Origin: Ardenticatenaceae bacterium
GTDB taxonomy: Bacteria; Chloroflexota; Anaerolineae; Promineifilales; Promineifilaceae
Direction: 5' to 3'
NCBI GenBank assembly: GCA_020634315.1
Contig: JACKBV010000002.1
Location: 62,001 to 126,000 of the forward strand
Length of the DNA: 64,000 nt
Part shown: piece by piece, positions 16,712 to 24,586 of the stretch
How the letters are laid out: each line of letters opens with the position of its first letter
Position numbering within the stretch: position 1 is the stretch's first letter
Translations under genes and position numbers: made by a program
The notes under the pieces: model-generated
Told to the model about the DNA's origin: nothing
What the model saw: the letters and a program-made list of their open reading frames with translations, nothing else
Databases searched by the model: none

Positions 16712-17524
16712 CTAGACTCCTTCATCCATTTCGCGGTCAGGCTCAGCCAAACGATCATGCCTGAACAGTATGCGGTATTGTAACAAAAGCAGGGAAAGCA
16801 ACACTAAGAGAATATCTAGCGCCATATCGAGGCGCACGCCAGCCAGCAAAGGAACTGTGTCGCCACGCCACACCGCCAGCGGAAGACGCGTCAGGCTTAA
16901 CAAGCCAAGCGCCAACAAAAAAGTGATGCCGGGCGTCTCGTGATGCCCCTTGCGCCACAACAACAGCCCCACCAAGACAGCGCCCATTCCACCCAGTAAT
17001 TGTGTCTGATAACGTAATGCAAAAATGCCAAATTGATCGGGCAAACTGGCGGCAAACCAATCTAACCAGGGGCTGCCGTGCAAGATTGTTTCATGCCCAT
17101 AGGCACACCCTTCGTACCAGCACGCCAGCCAACCGAACATGTGCAGCAATATGAAAGCTGGGGTGAAAAGGTCGAGTAGGGGCCATAACGGCCGTTTCCT
17201 GACCCCCGCCCACAGCACCAATCCCAACAGCCCGCCCAACAAAGCGCCGTGATAACTTAAACCACCCTGCCAGATGCGCCAGGCAAGCGGCAGCCGTTCC
17301 TGAAAATAGCCCCATTCGCCAATGACAAAGCCAACACGCCCACCAATGAGCGCCATAGCCAGACAAAGCAAAAAGGCGTCAAACCACACCGTCGCCAAGG
17401 CTTTGTCTGGCGAGCGTGTGACGCGCCATGCCGTTAAGAGCAAGCCGCTTAAAATGCCAACATACAGTGCGGCCGTATATCCATAGAGGAGAAAAGGGCC
17501 ATAACGACCCAGAATTGGAGCCAT
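16712..17524 (-). CDS. Lgt-family (prolipoprotein diacylglyceryl transferase-like) membrane protein
   Basis: 270 residues with about seven membrane helices. Lgt adds diacylglycerol to the lipobox Cys of prelipoproteins. The best match is GGLSYHGALLGG, which aligns with the GG-x-S-x-H-GG motif holding the essential His of Lgt. In the second signature, usually GRxGNFxNGExxG or GRLGCFxxGCCYG, this protein reads GWLACWYEGCAYG: the conserved Arg is Trp. It may therefore be a divergent Lgt or a non-catalytic relative. The window does hold at least one lipoprotein (49466-50833), so a working Lgt should exist. Gene immediately upstream of era. Confidence 0.72.
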   Translation of the reverse strand: MAPILGRYGPFLLYGYTAALYVGILSGLLLTAWRVTRSPDKALATVWFDAFLLCLAMALIGGRVGFVIGEWGYFQERLPLAWRIWQGGLSYHGALLGGLLGLVLWAGVRKRPLWPLLDLFTPAFILLHMFGWLACWYEGCAYGHETILHGSPWLDWFAASLPDQFGIFALRYQTQLLGGMGAVLVGLLLWRKGHHETPGITFLLALGLLSLTRLPLAVWRGDTVPLLAGVRLDMALDILLVLLSLLLLQYRILFRHDRLAEPDREMDEGV

Positions 17525-17580
17525 CTTTGATAATCTTACGTTGCAAAAGCGTTCCTGGCAAAGTAGCAGGTTAGTGCCAT

Positions 17581-17608
17581 TTGTAACACATTTTATCTAA
17601 CCTATAAT
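17581..17608 (+). promoter_or_regulatory. candidate promoter of the 1,132-residue kinase gene
   Basis: TTGTAA (-35), 16-bp spacer, TATAAT (-10), ending 27-39 bp before the possible start codons at 17636 and 17648. Confidence 0.55.
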
Positions 17609-17647
17609 TCAACTGATGACTAGATTACACCGACATTGGCAAAGATA

Positions 17648-20600
17648 ATGACCTTAGAAACGGCCGTTTATCTTACCATACCAACCATTGCCCTAGAGAT
17701 CGTCTTAATGGTCTCCGTCTACCTGCTCAACCCGCAGGACAGGCGAAACCAGACATATGCGCTCTACATGCTGCTGCTCGCCCTAAACGGTGCCGGCATC
17801 CTCATCTTGATGACGGCATTCACGCCACAAATCGCCATCTTCGGCGCCTGGCTCAATGCAGTCACCGCCCTCATGTCCGGCCCGGCCATCTGGCTGGTGG
17901 TATTCATCACATTTGCCCCCCCACAGATACGCCGCCCCCTCTTCAGTTTGCCATTATTGCTGCTCATCACCCTCCCCGTCCTCTTCATCTTATGGGACAC
18001 ACTGACCGGAACCAGCTTACTCATCGACCTCAGCCAGGTTCCCGTCGCCACAAATAGTTTTACGCCACTCCGCCAATACCTCTCTGGCATTTTCGCCCCC
18101 TTCTTTTATCTGTTAAATATCGTCCTCTTAAATGGCGGCGTCGGATTGCCATTAATCATCTTCGCCTTCATGCCACATACGGACAAAACGACCCGCAAAA
18201 CGCTCATATATCTTTTCACAGGCTTCATCTTAGCGGGCGTCATAGCTGTTAGAACCCGCCTGATAAATCCCGTTTTGGGTGGCATCGTCGATCCGTTACT
18301 TGTCGCTACCATCACAGGAATTGTTCTCAGCAGATTTCGCGTACTTTCGCCGGTGGTTTCCGGTATGCGCCAGGCAGTAGACAATGCCAACTTTGGCTTA
18401 ATTGTTTTTGAGAAAGAATGGCACATCGTCGAAGTCAATCAAACCGCGACACGCCTGCTGCGCTTACCAACAAGCGGCATACCCAATTTTAAAAAGATGA
18501 TGGCCTACCTGACGCAGCAAGCAGAGAACCCGCTCGAAATTAACGATTTCGCACGCAAAGTGCTGCAAAATCCTGTGAAAATGCACGAGGTCGAACTGAT
18601 CTTGTTGCAGCACAATTTGCATATCGCGGATGACCAACGGTATTTGATTGTGCGCATCGAGCCAATTTTTGAAAAAGAGAAGACGCACATCGGCTTTATC
18701 TGCTCGGTTTACGACCTGACGACGGAACGACAAACGCAAAAACGGCTGGCAAAGACAAATCAGGCGCTGCAAGAGCAGGTTGTCTACATCGCGCGTTTAA
18801 ATGAAATTACGTTAACGGCAACCAGCGGCATCGATCTGCCGGAATTATTGCAATTCTTGGCTGACCAGTTAGGCGATTTATTTACGGCCGAGGGCTGTTA
18901 TGTGACGCTGTGGGATGAGGCACAACAGCTCGCCATTCCAGCCGCCGCTTATGGCACGCTGCGCGAGTTGTATCCGCATATTCGCACGTTCCCCCACGAA
19001 AAAACCATTACGCAAGCGGTGCTGGAATTGGAACGGCCGTTACTCGTCGACAACCTCTACACATCCCCCTACATCAGCCCACGCCTCGCCAAGGAATTCC
19101 CAGAACAAACCGTACTCGCCCTGCCCCTCATCGTCGCCGACCAAAAGCTGGGCGCGGCTCTCATCGCGTACAACCATTCATCACAGCTCAACGCGGTAGA
19201 CATCGCCCGTGGTGAACAAGTGGCCGGGCAAATCGCCCTGGCTTTAGCAAAAAGCAAATCGCTACACGCCGAGCGTGAACAACGTGTGTTTGCCGAGTCA
19301 TTACGCGAAGCAGGAACGGCGCTCAGCGCCTCGCTGGACTTAGACACCGTGCTCGACCGCATTTTGCAATCTATCGCCCCCGTCATCCCGTATGACAGCG
19401 CCAATCTGATGCTTGTGCAGGGCAGCGAGGTACAAGTGGTGCGCTGGCATGGCTATGAACAATATACGCCAGAGGCAGCAGCCCTCATCCAAAAGTTGTG
19501 TCTGTCAATCCCCAACACGCCCAATTTGCAGCAGATGTGGGAGACGAAACGGCCGTTAATCGTCCCCGACATCTTCAAAAACGACACCTGGGTTCATCTC
19601 GACGGCCTCGATCATTTCCACTCATGGGCAGGTGCGCCCATCGTAGCCCAAGAAAAAGTCATCGCCTTCTTCTCCCTCGAAAAGAAAGAAGCCAATTTCT
19701 ACCATCCCGTCCACGCCCAAAAATTAGCTTCATTTGCCGGACAAGCCGCACTGGCCTTACAAAACGCCCGTTGGTTTGCCGAAATCCAACAGCGCCAACA
19801 AGAACTAGAAACCCTGTTTGCCCTTTCCACCGCCCTGCACAAAGCGACAACCGTCCAGGAAATTTTTGCCATCACCCTCCAAAACGGCATCGATTTACTA
19901 AACAGTTCAAGCGGGTGCATCCTTTTTGCCGAACCCGGCGCAGACATGTTAACCGTGCAAGTCGCTTACCCCCCTTACACAAAAGAAAGCCGCAAACAAC
20001 TGCCGCGCACACACCCCTTTATCCAAAAAGCACTCACTGATACACCATGTCTTCACACGTCCATCCCCTTTACAGACACAGATCACCCCATCAGCCAGGC
20101 ACCTCATTACCTGACATTAGCTATACAACTGCCAGGACAGACCGTTGGCGTCATGCTTTTGTCTCAAAATGAGCCAACTTTACCCGACAAAAATTCACAG
20201 CTTTTAATGACCCTGACAGAAATGGCAGGCAATGCCTTACAACGCGCACTCATCGTTGCCACACTTGAGCAGCAAGTACAGTGGCGCACACAAGAATTAC
20301 TTGCCAGCAACGCCCGCCTTACCGAACTGGATCAACTAAAATCGAAATTAATTAACGACATTTCCCATGAACTGCGCACACCCATAACCAACATCCAGCT
20401 TTACCTGGACCTCATGGAACGGGGTCAGCCAGAAAAATACCCCAAGTATCTCAACGTTTTACAAGAAAAAATCAAAACGCTTATCCATTTAACGGAAGAC
20501 ATTTTCCGCATTTCACAGCTCAATTTGCAAAAAGACAAGGCCGACCTATACCCGGTTAACCTCAACCAGATTGCACGCGCTTTGGTAGGCGAACACACCC

Positions 20601-21046
20601 CGCTGGCGACGAATGCCAACCTGGAACTCATCTTCACCCCCGCAGATGATTTACCGATGATCATGGCGGAAAAGACGCTGCTGCGGCAAAGCCTGGCAAA
20701 ATTCCTGGATAACGCCTTGCTGTACACAACACAGGGAAACATCACCATTACCACCGAGTACAGCAATCAACAAGTGCGCTTCATTGTTGGCGACACCGGC
20801 ATGGGCATTCCTGCCGATGAACTGCCACATATTTTTGACCGCCTTTACCGGGGCAAACGAGTGAGCCAATCAACGATTCCTGGCTCCGGGCTGGGTCTGG
20901 CTATCGCCAAAGAAATCATTGACCTGCACGGCGGAACCATTTCCGTAGAAAGCAATCCGCAAACAGGCTCCAGGTTTTGCATCTGCTTTCCGCCCGTTGT
21001 CCAAAGCGAAGATTTTGATACCCTGCCAGCCCAATCACAGGTATAA
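17648..21046 (+). CDS. membrane sensor histidine kinase with PAS and three GAF domains
   Basis: 1,132 residues from ATG 17648; an in-frame TTG at 17636 is possible and neither has a clear ribosome-binding site. About seven membrane helices form the N-terminal 225 residues, like the 7TM input domain of some kinases. A PAS domain follows (QAVDNANFGLIVFEKEWHIV), then a short coiled coil and three GAF domains (about 400-545, 550-710, 730-885). HisKA has SHELRTPITNIQLYL (His about 907) and the ATPase domain has GDTGMGI and GSGLGLAIAKEI. There is no receiver, so a separate regulator must be the target; none is adjacent. Three ACGGCCGT sites lie within it. Confidence 0.9.
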   Translation: MTLETAVYLTIPTIALEIVLMVSVYLLNPQDRRNQTYALYMLLLALNGAGILILMTAFTPQIAIFGAWLNAVTALMSGPAIWLVVFITFAPPQIRRPLFSLPLLLLITLPVLFILWDTLTGTSLLIDLSQVPVATNSFTPLRQYLSGIFAPFFYLLNIVLLNGGVGLPLIIFAFMPHTDKTTRKTLIYLFTGFILAGVIAVRTRLINPVLGGIVDPLLVATITGIVLSRFRVLSPVVSGMRQAVDNANFGLIVFEKEWHIVEVNQTATRLLRLPTSGIPNFKKMMAYLTQQAENPLEINDFARKVLQNPVKMHEVELILLQHNLHIADDQRYLIVRIEPIFEKEKTHIGFICSVYDLTTERQTQKRLAKTNQALQEQVVYIARLNEITLTATSGIDLPELLQFLADQLGDLFTAEGCYVTLWDEAQQLAIPAAAYGTLRELYPHIRTFPHEKTITQAVLELERPLLVDNLYTSPYISPRLAKEFPEQTVLALPLIVADQKLGAALIAYNHSSQLNAVDIARGEQVAGQIALALAKSKSLHAEREQRVFAESLREAGTALSASLDLDTVLDRILQSIAPVIPYDSANLMLVQGSEVQVVRWHGYEQYTPEAAALIQKLCLSIPNTPNLQQMWETKRPLIVPDIFKNDTWVHLDGLDHFHSWAGAPIVAQEKVIAFFSLEKKEANFYHPVHAQKLASFAGQAALALQNARWFAEIQQRQQELETLFALSTALHKATTVQEIFAITLQNGIDLLNSSSGCILFAEPGADMLTVQVAYPPYTKESRKQLPRTHPFIQKALTDTPCLHTSIPFTDTDHPISQAPHYLTLAIQLPGQTVGVMLLSQNEPTLPDKNSQLLMTLTEMAGNALQRALIVATLEQQVQWRTQELLASNARLTELDQLKSKLINDISHELRTPITNIQLYLDLMERGQPEKYPKYLNVLQEKIKTLIHLTEDIFRISQLNLQKDKADLYPVNLNQIARALVGEHTPLATNANLELIFTPADDLPMIMAEKTLLRQSLAKFLDNALLYTTQGNITITTEYSNQQVRFIVGDTGMGIPADELPHIFDRLYRGKRVSQSTIPGSGLGLAIAKEIIDLHGGTISVESNPQTGSRFCICFPPVVQSEDFDTLPAQSQV

Positions 21047-21126
21047 TGTTAATGCCTTACACAAACAGTATCCTCTCTTCCGATTCCTTATCATCCGCAT
21101 AGATTGCATCCAACAGGAGATGCCCA

Positions 21127-21615
21127 ATGACGCGAAACTATGTCACAATTCCTACTCATAAACGCATTGCTTTAGTCGCCCATGACCATAAAAAAGATGA
21201 TCTGCTTGAATGGGCAAAATTCAATCGTGAGGCTTTGTCGCGGCACAAATTGTATGCCACCGGCACAACGGGTTGGATCCTGGAAAAGGAACTCGGCCTT
21301 TACATCACCAAAATGCAAAGCGGCCCGCTTGGTGGCGACCAGCAAATTGGGGCAAGGATCGCCGAAGGCAGCATCGACGCGCTTATTTTCTTTTGGGATC
21401 CGCTGGACGCGCAACCACATGACCCTGACGTCAAAGCGCTGCTGCGCATTGCCGTTGTCTGGAATATTCCTACCGCTTCAAATCGCGCCACGGCCGATTT
21501 CCTCATTTCATCCCCGCTCATGAACAGTGAATACCAGCGCCAACTCACCGATTATGATGAGTATCGGCAGCGGCTACAGCAGCAATTTGGGCAGGATGAA
21601 ACCCCACAACCTTAA
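21127..21615 (+). CDS. mgsA: methylglyoxal synthase
   Basis: 162 residues, SD AGGAGA before ATG. The enzyme converts dihydroxyacetone phosphate to methylglyoxal and phosphate, an overflow route from glycolysis. Seen: KRIALVAHDHKKDDLLEW, the phosphate-binding ATGTTGWIL, the catalytic-Asp region SGPLGGDQQIGARI, and FFWDPLDAQPHDPDVKALLR with the conserved His, followed by PTASNRATADFL. It starts 80 bp after the kinase gene. A slightly long C-terminal tail is the only departure from the family length. Confidence 0.95.
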   Translation: MTRNYVTIPTHKRIALVAHDHKKDDLLEWAKFNREALSRHKLYATGTTGWILEKELGLYITKMQSGPLGGDQQIGARIAEGSIDALIFFWDPLDAQPHDPDVKALLRIAVVWNIPTASNRATADFLISSPLMNSEYQRQLTDYDEYRQRLQQQFGQDETPQP

Positions 21616-21655
21616 TGAGTTGTTTCCATGAGCGGCTAACGATGAAAACCGTAGG

Positions 21656-21692
21656 TCGGATTGCTAATCCGACTATCGGATTAACAATCCGA
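21656..21692. repeat. paired 17-bp palindromic hairpins (REP-like)
   Basis: TCGGATTGCTAATCCGA and TCGGATTAACAATCCGA stand 3 bp apart. Each is a 7-bp stem with a 3-nt loop, and the two are near inverted copies of each other, so a larger hairpin is also possible. It looks like a dispersed intergenic palindrome, but no second copy was seen in this window. Confidence 0.7.
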
Positions 21693-21742
21693 TTTACGAA
21701 AGAGACTTCACCGGCTATCGCCGACCACCATGAATGAAAACC

Positions 21743-21808
21743 AACCTCCCGGAGGTTATCAATGGCAGGCTCGTCACATGAGACGAACCTCCGGGAGGCT
21801 ATTTTTTT
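21743..21808 (+). terminator. terminator-like hairpin directly before ilvE
   Basis: AACCTCCCGGAGGTT pairs with AACCTCCGGGAGGCT (14 of 15) around a 28-nt loop that has its own TCGTC/GACGA stem, and seven T follow. The T-run ends only 3 bp before the AAGGAG site of the aminotransferase. Each arm is also self-complementary, so two alternative small hairpins could replace the long one. It may simply end mgsA transcripts or be an attenuator for ilvE. Confidence 0.7.
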
Positions 21809-21822
21809 GAAGGAGACATCAT

Positions 21823-22893
21823 ATGAACATTAAATATATTGATTTAAGCGAATCTGACCGCAAGCCAATGCCCCAGGAGTTGGGATTTGGCGGGAGTTTT
21901 GCCAATCGGATGTTCATGCAGTATTACGCGCCTGACAAGGGGTGGTATGATGCAACGATTGGGCCGTATCGGCCGTTAACGTTGGACCCGGCAACGGCCG
22001 TTTTCCATTACGCCCAAGAAATCTTTGAAGGAGCCAAAGCGTATCGCCGCCCCGATGGCAACATCAACCTCTTCCGCACCTGGGAAAACGCAAAACGCTT
22101 CAACCAATCCGCCACGCGCATGGCAATGCCCACCGTAGACGAAGAAGACCATCTGGAAGCCATCGTGCAGCTCATCGCCCTCGAACAGGAATGGGTTCCC
22201 GACGCTCCGGGCGCACTGTACATTCGCCCCACCATGATCGCCGCCGATCCCACTTTAGGCGTTCATGCCAGTAAAACCTACATCCACTACGTCATCGTGG
22301 GGCCGGTAGGCTCCTACTTCCGCGAAGGATTTAGCCCTGTGCCCGTTTACATTTCCGACACGTATCGTCGCGCTGTGCGCGGCGGCACAGGTGCGGCAAA
22401 AACCGGCGGCAATTACGCCGCCAGCCTCTTTGTGGGCACAGAGGCAAAAGCCAAAGGTTACTCGCAAGTCCTGTGGCTGGATGCCATTGAAGGGCGCTAT
22501 GTCGAAGAAGTTGGCGCCATGAACATTTACTTTGTTTACGAAGGGCAAAAATTAGTTACGCCGCCCCTCAGCGGCAGCATTTTGCCGGGCGTGACGCGCA
22601 ACTCTGTGCTCACCCTGGGCAAAGACCTGGGCTATGAAGTCAGCGAAGAGCCGGTAGATGTCAACGAAATGCTCGCCGATATTCAATCGGGCAAAATCAG
22701 CGAGGTGTTTGGCTGCGGCACGGCCGCTGTCATCGCCCCGGTCGGCAAGTTTGGCTTCAAGGATAAGGAATATGTGATCAATGATTACGAGGTCGGCCCG
22801 GTGGCGCAGCAGCTTTATGAGACGCTGACGGGTATCCAATACGGCCGTATCGAGGACAAATTCGGCTGGACACAAGTCATCCAGGTCAAGTAG
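21823..22893 (+). CDS. ilvE: branched-chain amino acid aminotransferase
   Basis: 356 residues, AAGGAG 8 bp before ATG. A PLP fold-type IV aminotransferase exchanging amino groups between glutamate and the Leu, Ile and Val keto acids. Seen: the HYAQEIFEGAKAYR region, GALYIRPTMIA, the PLP-Lys segment GAAKTGGNYAASL, LWLDAIEGRYVEEVGAMNIYFV with the PLP-binding Glu, and the phosphate-binding loop SGSILPGVTRNSVL. Length agrees with the long eukaryotic/bacterial BCAT2-like group. It is flanked by hairpins on both sides. The ACGGCCGT palindrome occurs twice. Confidence 0.95.
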   Translation: MNIKYIDLSESDRKPMPQELGFGGSFANRMFMQYYAPDKGWYDATIGPYRPLTLDPATAVFHYAQEIFEGAKAYRRPDGNINLFRTWENAKRFNQSATRMAMPTVDEEDHLEAIVQLIALEQEWVPDAPGALYIRPTMIAADPTLGVHASKTYIHYVIVGPVGSYFREGFSPVPVYISDTYRRAVRGGTGAAKTGGNYAASLFVGTEAKAKGYSQVLWLDAIEGRYVEEVGAMNIYFVYEGQKLVTPPLSGSILPGVTRNSVLTLGKDLGYEVSEEPVDVNEMLADIQSGKISEVFGCGTAAVIAPVGKFGFKDKEYVINDYEVGPVAQQLYETLTGIQYGRIEDKFGWTQVIQVK

Positions 22894-22957
22894 ACCACCT
22901 TTTGACAGTGCTTCCGGCGAACCTGATAGTTTCTGGAAGATTTGCCGGGTAAACTCT

Positions 22958-22997
22958 AACGTCGGGGATACATGATAGTTCCCCGACGTTTTGTTTT
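22958..22997 (+). terminator. terminator of ilvE, abutting the thiolase ribosome-binding site
   Basis: An 11-bp perfect stem (AACGTCGGGGA and its complement) with an 11-nt loop, then TTGTTTT. The thiolase SD GGAGG starts 1 bp after the T-run. Confidence 0.85.
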
Positions 22998-23007
22998 GGA
23001 GGTACTT

Positions 23008-24150
23008 ATGCGAGAAGTTGCAATTTTGGGCGTGGGGCAAGTGCCAGTGCGCGAGCATTGGGATTTAGCCATTCGCCAATTGGCGGCGGCAGCCGGCCGT
23101 GCAGCAATGGAAGATGCTGGCCTCACCCGTGTCGATGCCCTCTATGTCAGCAATATGACCAGCGGCGAACTGAACCAACAGCGTCACCTGGGCGCACTCG
23201 TCGCCGACCATCTGGGATTGTGGGGCACAGAAGCGGTGAAATTGGAAGCAGCCTGCGGCTCTGCCGGGTCTGCGATGCGCCAGGGAATTATCGCCATTGC
23301 CAGCGGTGAAATGGATGCTGTGCTCGTTGTCGGTGTCGAAAAGATGACGGAAACGCCGGGCAAAGCTACTACGGCGGCCCTGGTCACGGCCGCTGATGCT
23401 GATTATGAAATTCCGCATGGCGTCACCTTTGTCAGCCTCAATGCCTTGATCATGCAGCGGTATTTGCATGAATATGGCTATGCTCACACGGACTTTGCGC
23501 CGTTTGCCATCAATGCCCATGCCAACGGGGCGAAGAACCCTAACGCCATGTTCCAGGAACCGATTAGTGTGAAAATGTATGAGCGCGGGCGGATGGTTGC
23601 CGATCCCATCAGCCTGTATGATGCTTCGCCGATTGGGGATGGCGCGGCGGCGCTGCTGTTGGTTCCGGCAGAGAAAGCGCCGCATGCGGTGCGCGTGGCC
23701 GGTTCGGCTTCGGCCACCGACACGCTGGCGATTCATGACCGTGAGCAGCCGTTGTGGCTGAAAGCGGCGGAGCAATCGGCGCAGCGTGCGTATGCCCAGG
23801 CGGGTATTAATCCCGCCGATGTTGATTTATTTGAGCTGCACGATGCTTTTAGCATTATGGCGGCGCTGTCTTTGGAGGCATGTGGGTTTGCCGAGGCCGG
23901 TCAGGGTGTGCGTCTGGCCCAGGACGGGGATATTTTGCCAAACGGCCGTATCCCGATTTGCACGATGGGCGGATTGAAGGCACGCGGTCATCCAGTTGGC
24001 GCCACCGGCCTCTACCAGTTAGCCGAGGCCACGCTGCAACTGCGCGGCGACGCGGGCGCGGCGCAAATTGACGATGCGCGTATTGCCATGACACAAAATA
24101 TTGGCGGCAGCGGGGCGACTATTGTGACGCATATTTTGCGCAAACTGTAA
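23008..24150 (+). CDS. archaeal-type acetyl-CoA C-acetyltransferase (catalytically intact thiolase)
   Basis: 380 residues from ATG 23008, with GGAGG at ideal spacing (an earlier in-frame start lies inside the terminator). Thiolases of this SCP2-like family condense two acetyl-CoA to acetoacetyl-CoA. All catalytic parts are present: Cys83 in EAACGSAGSA, His279 in FELHDAF, and His328 in GGLKARGHPVGATG. It is paralogous along its whole length with the gene at 45645-46808, which has lost the Cys and the last His. It stands alone between two terminators, away from the HMG-CoA synthase cluster 21 kb away, and is the likely source of acetoacetyl-CoA for that pathway. Confidence 0.9.
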   Translation: MREVAILGVGQVPVREHWDLAIRQLAAAAGRAAMEDAGLTRVDALYVSNMTSGELNQQRHLGALVADHLGLWGTEAVKLEAACGSAGSAMRQGIIAIASGEMDAVLVVGVEKMTETPGKATTAALVTAADADYEIPHGVTFVSLNALIMQRYLHEYGYAHTDFAPFAINAHANGAKNPNAMFQEPISVKMYERGRMVADPISLYDASPIGDGAAALLLVPAEKAPHAVRVAGSASATDTLAIHDREQPLWLKAAEQSAQRAYAQAGINPADVDLFELHDAFSIMAALSLEACGFAEAGQGVRLAQDGDILPNGRIPICTMGGLKARGHPVGATGLYQLAEATLQLRGDAGAAQIDDARIAMTQNIGGSGATIVTHILRKL

Positions 24151-24176
24151 ACGGCCGTTACGCAGCGCCTATTTAA

Positions 24177-24213
24177 ACCCGGCAAGGAGTAATTTTCTTC
24201 TTGCCGGGTTTTT
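24177..24213 (+). terminator. terminator of the thiolase gene
   Basis: A 10-bp perfect stem ACCCGGCAAG/CTTGCCGGGT with a 13-nt loop and a following T-run, 26 bp after the stop codon. Confidence 0.88.
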
Positions 24214-24261
24214 CTGTTATTTAGCGCTAGCGGCTGGCCCGAAAAATCCCGTTATCTAGCC

Positions 24262-24534
24262 GGTAGCAACGGTTCAGAAGCACGTAGCAGTCATTCAGAA
24301 GCGGGTAGCAACGGTTCAGGAGCTGGTAGCAACGATTCAGAAGCTGGTAGCAGTCATTCAGAAGCGGGTAGCAACGGTTCAGAAGCTGGTAGCAGTCATT
24401 CAGAAGCGGGTAGCAACGGTTCAGAAGCGGGTAGCAACGGTTCAGGAGCTGGTAGCAGTCATTCAGGAGCTGGTAGCAACGGTTCAGGAGCGGGTAGCAA
24501 CGGTTCAGGAGCGGGTAGGAACGGTTCAGGAGCT
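24262..24534. repeat. thirteen 21-bp tandem repeats (minisatellite)
   Basis: The unit is GGTAGCAACGGTTCAGRAGC plus T or G, exactly 21 bp, repeated 13 times without gaps. Two main versions alternate irregularly: one with AACGGTTCAG and one with AGTCATTCAG, in the order A B A A' B A B A A B A A A. Read on the plus strand the unit is Gly-Ser-Asn-Gly-Ser-Glu-Ala; on the minus strand Ala-Ser-Glu-Pro-Leu-Leu-Pro. No start codon or ribosome-binding site opens either frame, so it is treated as non-coding. It fills the convergent gap between the thiolase and ABC genes. The rest of 24214-24586 shows nothing else. Confidence 0.93.
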
Positions 24535-24586
24535 TCTATCAGGGAAAATGCCGGGCTTAGCGCTTGAATATCCGGCAGACTGCCCC

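Noticed and set aside
21730..21810. A 26-codon leader peptide for ilvE
   Set aside because: It has no run of Leu, Ile or Val codons and no ribosome-binding site; its frame is set by the hairpin arms.
23065..23775. A 236-codon reverse frame inside the thiolase gene
   Set aside because: Antisense to intact catalytic motifs of the thiolase; Arg/His-rich composition typical of shadow frames.
24262..24534. Possible CRISPR array
   Set aside because: The 21-bp units are contiguous with no unique spacers and no cas genes are present; it is a tandem repeat.
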